Shown in pieces: positions 1-9,387 of a DNA stretch of 64,000 nt. The stretch covers positions 175,467-239,466 of the forward strand of contig JBBHKE010002640.1 of NCBI GenBank assembly GCA_037447655.1, read 5' to 3'. Position 1 is the first letter of the stretch. Each line of letters begins with the position of its first letter. The position numbers were made by a program, and so were the translations under genes. The DNA is from Zygnema cylindricum (taxonomy: Eukaryota > Streptophyta > Zygnematophyceae > Zygnematales > Zygnemataceae). The notes below the pieces were generated by a model. The model searched no databases. It was not told the origin of the DNA and saw only the letters and a program-made list of their open reading frames with translations.

Positions 1-790
1 GAGAGAAAAAAAATATTTTTGAGCATTTTAGTTATATTTTTCGCAGTTTTCAGTTTCTTCAATAAGCATTTTACCTATATTTTTTCGCATTTACCTTTAA
101 GTCGCACTGTTGCTTATGGAGCCGCTTATGCTTATAGAGCCGCTTATGGAGGCCGAGTGTTGCTTGTGGAAGTGTACTACATTCATAAAGAGAAAAACAT
201 ATATTTTGAGCATTTTGGTTATATTTTTCGCAATTTTTAGTTTGTTTAGTATGCATTTTACCTATATTGAGCCGCTTATGTAGCGGCAGTGTTGCTTATG
301 GAGCTGTACTACATTTGTTGAAAAAAAAAATACATTTTTTAGCATTTTGGTTATATTTTTTAGCAGTTTTCAATTTCTTCAGTAAGCATTTTACTTATTT
401 GTTGAGAGAAAAAAAACATTTTTTAGCATTTTGGTTATATTTTTCGCATTTTTCAATTTCTTCAGTAAGCATTTTACTTATATTTTTTCTCAGTTACCCT
501 GGAATAGCACTGTTGCTTATGAAGCCGCACATTTATTGAGAGAAAAAAAACATCTTTGAGCATTTTAATAAATTTTCAGTTTTCTTTAGTAAACATTTTA
601 CTTGTATTTTTTCGCAGTTACCCTGGAGTCGCACTGATGCTTATGGAGCCACTCTGTTACGTATGGAGTTGCACTACATTTATTGAGCTGCACTGTTACG
701 TATGGAGTTGCACTACATTTATTGAGAAAATACATTTTTGAGCATTTCGGCTATATTTGTCACAGTTTTTAGTTTCTTCAGTTTTACGTT
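1..790. repeat. Degenerate satellite-like tandem repeat
   Basis: About six diverged copies of a unit starting with a GAGAGAAAAAA run, then a GAGCATTTTGGTTATATTT block, a TTTCTTCAGTAAGCATTTTAC block and, in most copies, a GTTGCTTATGGAGCCGCAC block. Units begin near 1, 187, 317, 403, 537 and 723, so spacing varies from about 85 to 185 bp. Short open frames here are by-products of the repeat. The array continues beyond the left edge of the window. Confidence 0.8.
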
Positions 791-1197
791 TTTCACTTTT
801 GTTTTTATGTGTTGTTTTTAGGTGAAATTTTTTTAGTGTTTACATTTTTAACAATTTGTTATTTTTTAATTAAATAGAAATGCTTACAAAAGACTTTACA
901 AATCGTTAAAAAAAAAGTCATTCTAAAAGCTTTTTTCCCTCTTTCTTTCTTTTCGTTTTCCTTCTTTTTTTTTCTTTTTTTTTTCTTTCATTTTATAAAA
1001 GTGCCTTTATTATTTCTACATTTTAACAAAAAAAAAATTGCCTTTACAATCTCTATATTTTAACAAATCTTTTTTTATATTTTTTTACAAATATAATGTT
1101 TATTTTTTTCTTGTTAATTTATAAAAAGAAAATGTATTGATTTTATCTATTTTTTGTTTTTTTTGTAATTAATCTTGTTGTTTTTTTTTTAAATATA
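791..1197. other. Low-complexity AT-rich DNA, no gene seen
   Basis: Long T and A runs with CTTT-rich stretches. No open frame, splice pattern or RNA gene is supported. Confidence 0.7.
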
Positions 1198-1296
<99 letters not shown>

Positions 1297-1320
1297 AATT
1301 AATTTTATTATTTTTCTTTT

Positions 1321-1363
<43 letters not shown>

Positions 1364-1376
1364 ATATATATAATAT

Positions 1377-1410
<34 letters not shown>
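1198..1410. repeat. (TA)n microsatellites
   Basis: Two long TA runs (about 1,198-1,292 and 1,322-1,408) separated by a T-rich spacer of about 30 bp. Such self-complementary runs can extrude as cruciforms and are prone to assembly error, so the length here may not be exact. Confidence 0.95.
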
Positions 1411-1412
<2 letters not shown>

Positions 1413-3180
1413 TTTTTTCATATTTTAAACTTTTTTTTTTTAAATATAATTTTAAATTTACAAAACATTCATTTTTGTTTGTTTTAAAAAAATGTATTTT
1501 TATCGTATAAATATATATTTTTGACAAATTTAATATAAAAATGTTACTTCAATTTTACAATTTCTTTGTTTTTGTTTTTTTTTTTATGAATACATACATA
1601 TACTAAAAATGAAAAAAAAATGTAATAATAATAAATAATTACAAAAAAATATATTAAGTTTCTATTGATAATAGTTAAAAAAAAACATAAAATTAGTTTA
1701 AATTTTTATTTTAATTGCATTAGTTTTAGTTTAAGTTTTCATTTTTCCTTTAAATTCAACGTGTTTTAAAAAGAAGTGAGAGAAAAAGATAAAGAGAAAA
1801 AATAAACGAAACAAAAAATGAAACAAAAATACTAGAGAAGTGAGAGAAAAAGATAAAGAGAGAAAAAAAAAAAAAACGAAAAAAAAAGACTAGAGGGAAA
1901 AAAATGAACAAAAAACATATAACATAAAAGAGTAAAAAAAAAATATTATTGAAATCATAAAATTCGTGAATGATAGATTTAAAAAATTAACTTTTAGTTT
2001 TTGTTAAGTTGTAGATTCATTTCTATTATGGTTGGAACTTCTACTTTTGTTTCATCATTTTCTTTAAATTAAACCCATATTATGTTTTTATTCAGATTTT
2101 TTGTTATTGTTTAAAATGGTGTTTCTTAATCAAGCAAAACAATGTTTAATACTTACTCTAATTAAATGAATCGCATCAAAAGTGCCCTCAACAAGATAAA
2201 CTTATTTGCTTACACTATTTCGAGTTTGTGTTCACATACTCGACGTTCGAACATGTGATAATGACTTATTTGCTTATACTATTTCAAACTTGTGTTCACA
2301 TATTCTACGTTTGAATACGTGATGATATTTTCACGAGAATTTCTCTCGTCCTTAAATATATAATTTAAAATTGAGTGTGTTTTCCCGTGTAGACGGACTC
2401 ACTTTCACGTGTCGACGTTGTTATCTGACACTTGTTTTATGCGTTTGTGTGAAATAAGGTGCAAATTTACTACGAACATACACCAATCGTACAGTGCACT
2501 ATCTAAAAATTGTCCAAATTATAACATTTAACACTAATTAAACCATACCTATATAATATTATATTTTTAGTTCAAGTGTCGAGATTTAAAGGTGCCAAAT
2601 TAGTGTTTTAGTGGTTTAAGGTGTTTACAACGCCCATGTTATTAGAGGTAGCGACACTAATTCGGTTTCGACTCTCTTTGGCGGAAAATCATAAAATAGC
2701 GTTAGCAACACGATTCGAGGAAGCAACACGATTGTTAGCACTAGATTCTTTCTAGATTTTATAATTTCATATAAATTGCATTAAATCTTTAACTTTAATA
2801 TATCTTTAACGCTAATAACGACGGGCAGTGGATTTAGAAGTTAGAAATCTACGATTACTAATAAAATGCGAACATTTTTTGCCATTCTAAGTTTAGGTTA
2901 TTTTGGACTAATAAGTAATAGATTGCATGAGATTCGTTTGTCATTTTGAAGGAGGATAACTGTTTTGGCTTTTTGAGAGTAGAGCATGTTCCCAAAAAAA
3001 AAAACCATAAATTGCTTTTGAATATCGGCTACAGTAGTTATCGATATTACTCAAATATTGTTGTAAATACACCGAGATACCGAGGCTGTTCCCTGCGACC
3101 TTAACGATATGACCACTTTTGATTAGGAAAACCGAAAAACGTCTTGACTCACGATTGTTAAAATTTTCAGTTTTTTATTA
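1411..3180. other. AT-rich intergenic DNA with two small direct repeats
   Basis: No gene is recognised. An AGAAGTGAGAGAAAAAGATA block occurs twice about 63 bp apart near 1,772 and 1,835. A 64-bp unit starting CTTATTTGCTTA occurs twice in tandem at 2,201-2,264 and 2,265-2,327 with roughly 80 percent similarity. Confidence 0.6.
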
Positions 3181-3188
3181 GTAAACAT

Positions 3189-4705
3189 CATAGGCCGCAA
3201 ACGGTCAACCGATACCGTGACCGACCGTTAACCGACCGCCCGCGCCGGATCCGAAAATGATCCGGTTGCCAAATTTTGGGGCCATGCGATTGCAGTCAGT
3301 TGATTCACTAGAAAAAAAAAATGGTCGGTTGCGGTCAGTTAACCAAAAAACAAAAAAAAATGAAAATTTTGTACTTTCCATACAAATCCAATATTATTGT
3401 AATTTGTACTATTTGGTATCGTGGAAGTACGTGACATCATGATAAGCGTCGCAAATCTGACACGGTAGTAAACACTATTCATTTCGCAAATCTTAGGGAA
3501 CGCGACAAATCATAATTATTGGCTTATTCATACGTTATACATTAATTAATTTTGTTCTTTTTCGGTTATGGGCGGGCACGGTTAGGGCGTGTTCCCATGT
3601 AATCGTAACTTTGAAACGTTACTTTGGATTTTAGTTAGATTTTACGGTGTACTTTTCAAAGTGTTCCTATGTCAATCATTACTTGCGCCTTCGTTACTTC
3701 AAATGTGTGACAGTTGTAGACGTCTACAAAATGTGCGAGAGTCTACGAAACGAAATGTAGACGACTACGAACCTACGAAACTTTCTAGAATTGGTGACGT
3801 CTACAAAAACGGTGACGGTTGTAGACGTCGAGTTTTTTGTGACGTTGTAGATGTTTAGGGTTTTGTGGCATAGCGAAGTCATGCTACCATGTGACGTCAT
3901 CAGTACGTAGATTTTCCGCCATGGCTTCCCAATTTCGTTTTCTTATCTTTTATCATTCGATATGCCATCAAACTCATACCAAAATTATTAAAAAAAAAGA
4001 AATACATATCTTTCATTTGATACTATTATTGCTACATCTCGTGTAAATAAGAGAGAAAGAGGAGCGGTCGAATGAGAAAGAGAGGGAGAGACGAGGACGA
4101 CGTAAAATTTTGCAACGGACCCATGAATGAAAGTGGAGGTCGGAGACCCCAACGATTTTTTTTCCGTACATGATCGTCATTTTCGTATGTACATGCGCGT
4201 GACGAGCAGGGGAAAAAATAGAGTGTACTCTTCGTCGTTCAAATTTGTTGTAAACTTCTGACGCTTGCAATCCCGGTTTTCTATTCGTCAAAAGGGTATT
4301 ATTTTGATAAAAATCAGGTCGCGATTTGATTTTAGTGCAAGTGTGAAGATGAGCTGGAAGTGGGTCGTGATGATAATAACGCCAAATTGTCGTACCTTTC
4401 ATGGTCCAAGATGACGCAAAATGTACTTGTATTTTTGCCCATTTTTCGTACGGCGTAATATTTTATCGTTGAAAGTCCCATTTTGTGTGAAAAAGATGGA
4501 AAAAAATCCTTACTTGAACACATGGGAACACGCCCTTAGTCGCAAGAAATCGAGTTTCGATTAACATTAATTTTCGTAAACGCCCGTCGGTTAACGGTTA
4601 ACAATTTTGGAGCGTGACATAACCCGGTCGGGCGTCAGCTACTCAGATTTTGAAAAAAAAACGGTCGGTTTTGGTTATGTAAAATTTTGACTTTTGCGAC
4701 CTCTG
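3189..4705 (-). mobile_element. Non-autonomous hAT-type element with 8-bp target duplication
   Basis: Flanked by a perfect 8-bp direct repeat GTAAACAT (3,181-3,188 and 4,706-4,713), the size expected of the hAT superfamily. The right terminus reads TTTTGCGACCTCTG. The left terminus, CATAGGCCGCAAA, is a two-base variant of CAGAGGTCGCAAA. Inside are GGTCGGTTAAC-type subterminal motifs shared with the elements at 5,036 and 42,522. Relative to those two it lies in reverse orientation. It has no transposase and carries a nested Harbinger-like element at 3,585-4,535. Confidence 0.88.
3585..4535. mobile_element. Harbinger-like MITE nested in a hAT element
   Basis: Terminal inverted repeats GGGCGTGTTCCCATGT and ACATGGGAACACGCCC are flanked by the 3-bp duplication TTA (3,582-3,584 and 4,536-4,538). 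A 3-bp TWA target is the hallmark of PIF/Harbinger elements. The related hAT element near 42,690 (read on -) has the uninterrupted site CACGGTTAGTCCC, which confirms both the boundaries and the TTA target. No convincing transposase frame is present. The GTAGACGTCTACAAA-type interior resembles the elements at 49,293 and 55,277. Confidence 0.85.
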
Positions 4706-4713
4706 GTAAACAT

Positions 4714-5027
4714 TAATGTTGTGTATCGGGTAAAAAATTACCGCGATAAATTCGATATTTGATATATTGAATATCGATTGGTCAGAGGGCCCGATATATC
4801 GCTCTGGGACCAACAAAAATTATCACTTATATTTGATAAAAAGTGGGCGTCCGTACAGATTTAGTACGAATAATCGTACTACGTTGGCATTAAAAATAAT
4901 ACACAAAACGGGATAAAGTACGGAAAATCGTACGGAGAATCGTATGTAGAATCCTCAACCCCCTTCCCCCCCCCCCACCCACTGAGCACGCGTCGAGGGG
5001 GGAGGGCCTTTCGGTTTTTTTTTTTGA
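4714..5027. other. Spacer between two inverted hAT elements
   Basis: Contains ATATCG-rich sequence, GTAC-rich sequence and a poly-C run of about 13 bases near 4,964. No gene is seen. Similar ATATCG-rich sequence lies just beyond the next element at 6,503-6,620. Confidence 0.6.
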
Positions 5028-5382
5028 CTTTACGTCAGAGGTCGCAAAAGTCGAAATTTTACATAACCGAAACTTACAGTTTTTTTTTTCAAAATCTGAG
5101 TAACTGACGCCCAACCGGGTTATGTCACGCTCCAAAATTGTTAACCGTTAACCGACGGGCGTTTACGAAAATAAAAGTTAACCAACTCGAGATCTCGCGA
5201 CTAACCGCGCCAGCCCGTAATCAAAAAAATACAAAATTATCTAATGTACGACGTATGAATAAGCCAATAATTACGATTTGTCGCGTTCCCTTAGATTTGC
5301 GAAATGAAAAGTGTTTACTAACGTGTCAGATTTGCGACGCTTTGTCGCGTTCCCTAAGATTTGCGAAATGAATAGTGTACTA

Positions 5383-5579
5383 CACCGTGAATCGATATTA
5401 ACCTTATGTACTCTATATCGACACCCTCAAAGTTTGACTGATACCTTAAAGAGAACAAGTTACATTATTTAAGGAGATGGACCATAATCTGCCACGTCTC
5501 CTAACACTAAATTTGAATGAATGACGCTATTTATTTATTTACTCTAATAATTTCTATAGTCTAATAACGATTCGCGGTG
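5383..5579. mobile_element. Short mariner-like MITE, TA target
   Basis: Termini CACCGTGAATCG and CGATTCGCGGTG are flanked by TA on both sides. The uninterrupted site (GTGTTACTACCGTGTCAG) is visible in repeat units of the same family near 5,640 and 42,800, supporting a TA target duplication. Confidence 0.8.
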
Positions 5580-5706
5580 TACCGTGTCAGATTTGCGACG
5601 CTTTGTCGTGTTCCCTAAGATTGCGAAATGAATAGTGTTACTACCGTGTCAGATTTGCGACGCTTTCTCGCGTTCCCTAAGATTTGCGAAAAAAATAGTG
5701 TTACTT

Positions 5707-6215
5707 CACCGCGAATCGTAATTAGAGTAATGAAAAAATTAGAGTACAAAAACTTTAAAAAAAAATTAGAGTAATGAACGCTAATTTGTGTGATAGAGCT
5801 GTTTCAACTATGAAGTTTACTCTAATTTATTTAAATACTCTAATTTGGCACGCTAATATCCTTTACTGTAAGTAAGGTATAAGGTATAAGGTACAAAATT
5901 TGGCAAAACGTACAATTTATTGTCACTATGACGTTTGCACTACGCAGTTTGTTAAAACGCAGTTACATGATAGCGGCCTGTATTAAATCATTATTTGCAA
6001 TTTTTTACTTAATAAAGTACAAATTTGCACGGTCAGAGGTCGTCTGTACTCCACACTATTTAAAACAAACCTATATTAGAATTAAAAACGCTAATTAAAC
6101 TTTAACTTAAATAGAATAATGAAAAAATTAGAATCATTTACTCTATTTCATGTGATTGAGTCAAAATTTCGAGCGACCAAATTAGAGTAATTTACTCTAA
6201 TTACGATTCGCGGTG
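5707..6215. mobile_element. Mariner-like MITE, subfamily A
   Basis: Termini CACCGCGAATCGTAATTAG and CTAATTACGATTCGCGGTG form inverted repeats. The right flank is TA and the left flank is now TT. It sits inside the hAT element 5,036-6,494. The interior is AT-rich with no open frame. The TA target points to the Tc1/mariner superfamily, but no transposase is available to prove it. Confidence 0.82.
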
Positions 6216-6502
6216 TACCGTGTCAGATTTGCGACGCTAATCATGATGTCACGTACTTCCACGATACCAAAGAGTACAAAGTACAATAATGTTGGATTGT
6301 ATGGACAGTACAAAATTTTCATTTTTTTGGGTTTTTGGTGTACCGACCGTAACCGGCAATTTTTTTTTTTCTGGTGAATCAACCGACCGCAACCGCCCGG
6401 CCCTCAAAATTTGGCAACCGAATCCGTTCCGGATCTGGCGCGGGTGGTCGGTTAACGGTCGGTCACGGTTTCGGTTGACTGTTTGCGACCTCTGCTTTAC
6501 GT

Positions 6503-6683
6503 CATTTTGATATATCGCGATAGCAATATATCGAATTATAGACCAATATATCGTAAAGGTATCGCGATATTTAACTTCTTCATATATCGATACGATATAT
6601 ATCCATTATCTGGTTCCCAAAATAATAGTCGCGGGCGACCCAGTGCTTTGCCCTTTGGTTGCCAAGGGCCTGTTTTTGTACAG
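6503..6683. other. Spacer with ATATCG-rich sequence
   Basis: ATATCG/CGATAT motifs recur at 6,509-6,605. This resembles sequence at 4,745-4,800 on the other side of the hAT pair. No gene is seen. Confidence 0.5.
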
Positions 6684-6685
6684 TA

Positions 6686-7377
6686 CACCGCGCATCGTAA
6701 TTAGAGTAGTGAAAAAATTAGAGTAAAAAAAGAGAAAAAAATAATTAGAGTAATTTATTCTAATTTATGTGATAAAACTGTTTCAGGAAGGAATTTACTC
6801 TAATTTATGCGGTGTACTCTAATTTGGCAAGTTAATATCCTCTACTGTAAATAAGGTATTCGTACAGAATCTGACAAAACATACAGTTTATCGTCACTAT
6901 GACGTTTGCACTACGCGGATTGTTAAAACTTAAAACGCAGTTACATGATAATGGCTTGTATTAAATCATTATTTGTACTTTTTTTATTTATAAAAGTACA
7001 ATTTTGCACGGTCAGAGGTCGTCCGTACTCCACACTATTTAAAACAAACCTATATTAGAATTAAAAACGCTAATTAAACTTTAACTTAAATAGAATAATG
7101 AAAAAATTAGAATCATTTACTCTATTTCATGTGATTGAGTCAAAATTTCGAGCGACCAAATTAGAGTAATTTACTCTAATTACGATTCGCGGTGTACCGT
7201 GTCAGATTTGCGACGCTAATCATGATGTCACGTACTTCCACGATACCAAAGAGTACAAAGTACAATAATGTTGGATTGTATGGACAGTACAAAATTTTCA
7301 TTTTTTTGGGTTTTTGGTGTACCGACCGTAACCGGCAATTTTTTTTTTTTTCATTACTCTAATTACGATTCGCGGTG
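6686..7377. mobile_element. Composite mariner-like MITE carrying captured hAT sequence
   Basis: Left terminus CACCGCGCATCGTAATTAG and right terminus CGATTCGCGGTG are flanked by TA on both sides. A second, internal right terminus ends at 7,194. Between 7,195 and about 7,345 lies hAT sequence that, with the preceding 180 bp, is almost identical to 6,034-6,366 (offset 979 bp). The copy therefore contains another element's right half plus that element's chromosomal flank. Confidence 0.82.
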
Positions 7378-7379
7378 TA

Positions 7380-7723
7380 CGTCATTATTTCAGCGGTACT
7401 ATTACGTCGGCAGAATACAACCTCGCGAGATACAACAAATAACATTGTTCCACGTGTCTACTTTCATTACAACAAAATTCTACAATCATTCAACGGCTCA
7501 CGATCTTACACCAAAAAAATACGACGGTCAACAATCGCTGTCACCAAAGACGACAAACAAAACTCAAAACATTCAACGGCTCAAGATCTCAAACAAAAAA
7601 ATCAACGATCAATTCTCGTTGACACCAGAGACGAAGGCGACTACAATGCTTTCCCCTTTTAGAAAAAGGGCAAAGCAATTAAGTACATATCGAATATTGG
7701 CAAGTGGCCTTCGAACACAACAC
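7380..7723. repeat. Intergenic stretch with an 83-bp direct repeat
   Basis: A unit starting CATTCAACGGCTCA and ending near ACCARAGACGA occurs at 7,487-7,553 and 7,570-7,634. This stretch has higher GC than its surroundings. Open frames across it show no recognisable protein similarity. Confidence 0.6.
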
Positions 7724-7797
7724 TACACCGCAAATCGTTATTAGTGTCAAAGTTTAAATAGTGTTGAAGAAAATTTACCGTAATTGATGCTAATTAA

Positions 7798-8522
7798 GGG
7801 TGAAGTTCCATTAGGACATTCTGTAATTGTACGGCCAACATTACAGAATGCTACAATTTGAATGAAGTTCCATTGCGCAGAGTCTGTAATCCACGTGTTA
7901 GCAAAAGAGTGGTGCCACATTGCTATAGATTTGATGTTGAAAATCGTCAATAATTTCACACAGACCAAAAATCTTCATTTTTGTACCATGTACGCGCGTA
8001 CGGTCATCGTGCAACACAACTTTTGTACTCTTTGTCGACGCATTGTGAGATACCACCTCATTTTTTTTAGGGTTCTTGTTTTTACGCGTCACGAATGATC
8101 GTTTCCCGAAATAGTGTGACGAATGGGGGCCAACAAAATTAGCGTAAAAAAGTGCGTTACGAGATTTCGTTTGTATTTTCTGTTGGATTTTTGAATGCGT
8201 ATATCGTGTACGAATTTTTTTGATTTCCGTTGGTTGCCATATTGACACGTATGCTCATTATCCAGCGTGTCGCGGTTCAATTTTTCCTGTGATTGGTGAT
8301 GTACCTCGCGAGGTACATCACCAATTACAGAAACTTTCGAAGCGAATGCTTCACGAAAAAATATCCAACGGTCATTGTTAACTCCCAGACTTTTGGAGAA
8401 TTTTGGCAAGACTCTCTGTAATGTTGTTTTCCGAATAAAAACAAAATATGAGGTACGTCATAGTACGGAGAGATCAAAATTTCTGTAAACAACCCCACTT
8501 TTCGTCTAATGGAACTTCACCC
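7798..8522. mobile_element. Harbinger-like MITE nested in a mariner-like MITE
   Basis: Inverted termini GGGTGAAGTTCCATTAG and CTAATGGAACTTCACCC are flanked by the 3-bp duplication TAA (7,795-7,797 and 8,523-8,525). The uninterrupted host element at 50,277 reads GCTAATTAAGAATTT at the same place, which proves insertion with a TAA duplication. The centre carries a perfect 34-bp palindrome. Related copies lie at 41,550-42,241 and 63,040-63,656. Confidence 0.9.
8292..8325. repeat. Perfect 34-bp palindrome (hairpin)
   Basis: The left half is ATTGGTGATGTACCTCG and the right half is its exact reverse complement. With one mismatch the symmetry extends to 8,287-8,330. It lies near the middle of the nested MITE 7,798-8,522. 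The related elements have hairpins at matching places (about 42,004-42,038 and 63,505-63,541). Confidence 0.95.
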
Positions 8523-8994
8523 TAAGAATTTGATTTAAAAAAAAAAAAGGTGCATTCTAATTTCGGCGTTTATGCTAATTTGGGAACAGCAAAAATGGAA
8601 TATTCGCCGTACGATTATATACATTAATATATGTATCCGTTTAAAATATTAGAAATCGTACGCCGTCGCGAATTTAAAATATCCGTACATGCTATACTAA
8701 TTTACGTGTCAGACTAATCCCATTGTTTTTAGCGCACGCTCCTATGCGTGCGCGTCTGATTTAATTCATTCTTTGTAAATTTTCACTTGAAAAGGTACAT
8801 TTATGTACGGTTTGACATCAACCTTACACCACACTATCTATATTTTTTTGTACTTTCGGGCTTTACGCTATTTTGTACGGTACCTTAACTAACGTCAAGG
8901 AAAAATTAAAATCATGTATCCTATTTGAAAAAAAAAATCAAAATTTTAAGAACCCAAATTAGTGACTTTGACACTAATAACGATGCGCGGTGTA

Positions 8995-9387
8995 GACATC
9001 GGGAAATTGGGAAGCAGACTTTGGAACACGGCAGCGATCTTTCCATTTACAAAATTTGAAATTTGCATCCTTCCGCCAAAAGTAAGCATTTTCTCGGCAA
9101 GGTCACGATTCATTACTGTAGTTTAATTCTTACTCCGTAGGAGGCACTATCGTCAAAAAAATTGATTATTGTAGGATCAGCAAGTCAATCGCCATCCTGT
9201 AACCGGGATGTGACCACGGCTGAAATATTCAAATTTTTGAAATGAAATTTACATTCTTCCGCCAAAAGGAGGCATTTTCTGAGCAAGGTTATAATCTGGT
9301 TCCTAGGAGACATACATAATTTATCACTTCGAAAAATTTGCCTAATACAGTAACACAAAGTTTCAACCATCTTTAATTGAAGTATCT
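8995..9387 (+). promoter_or_regulatory. MER3 5' flank with an imperfect direct repeat
   Basis: This is the interval between the TA-target element and the MER3 start codon. A segment containing CTTCCGCCAAAA and GCATTTTCT occurs near 9,065-9,105 and again near 9,252-9,292, about 187 bp apart, so the flank is locally duplicated. I cannot identify a TATA box or transcription start with confidence. Confidence 0.45.

Larger units (their letters stand above)
5036..6494 (+). mobile_element. Non-autonomous hAT-type element with 8-bp target duplication
   Basis: Starts CAGAGGTCGCAAA and ends TTTGCGACCTCTG, flanked by the perfect 8-bp duplication CTTTACGT (5,028-5,035 and 6,495-6,502). It carries tandem copies of a unit of about 58 bp containing CGTGTCAGATTTGCGACGC and two nested TA-target elements (5,383-5,579 and 5,707-6,215). 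Its terminal sequences match the hAT element at 42,522-46,968, so it is a deletion derivative or a non-autonomous partner of that family. Confidence 0.9.
7726..8992. mobile_element. Mariner-like MITE, subfamily B, interrupted
   Basis: Termini CACCGCAAATCGTTATTAG and CTAATAACGATGCGCGGTG are flanked by TA (7,724-7,725 and 8,993-8,994). It matches the elements at 50,277 and 56,253 along its length apart from a 725-bp insertion at 7,798-8,522. Its right end is only 395 bp upstream of the MER3 start codon. Confidence 0.88.
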
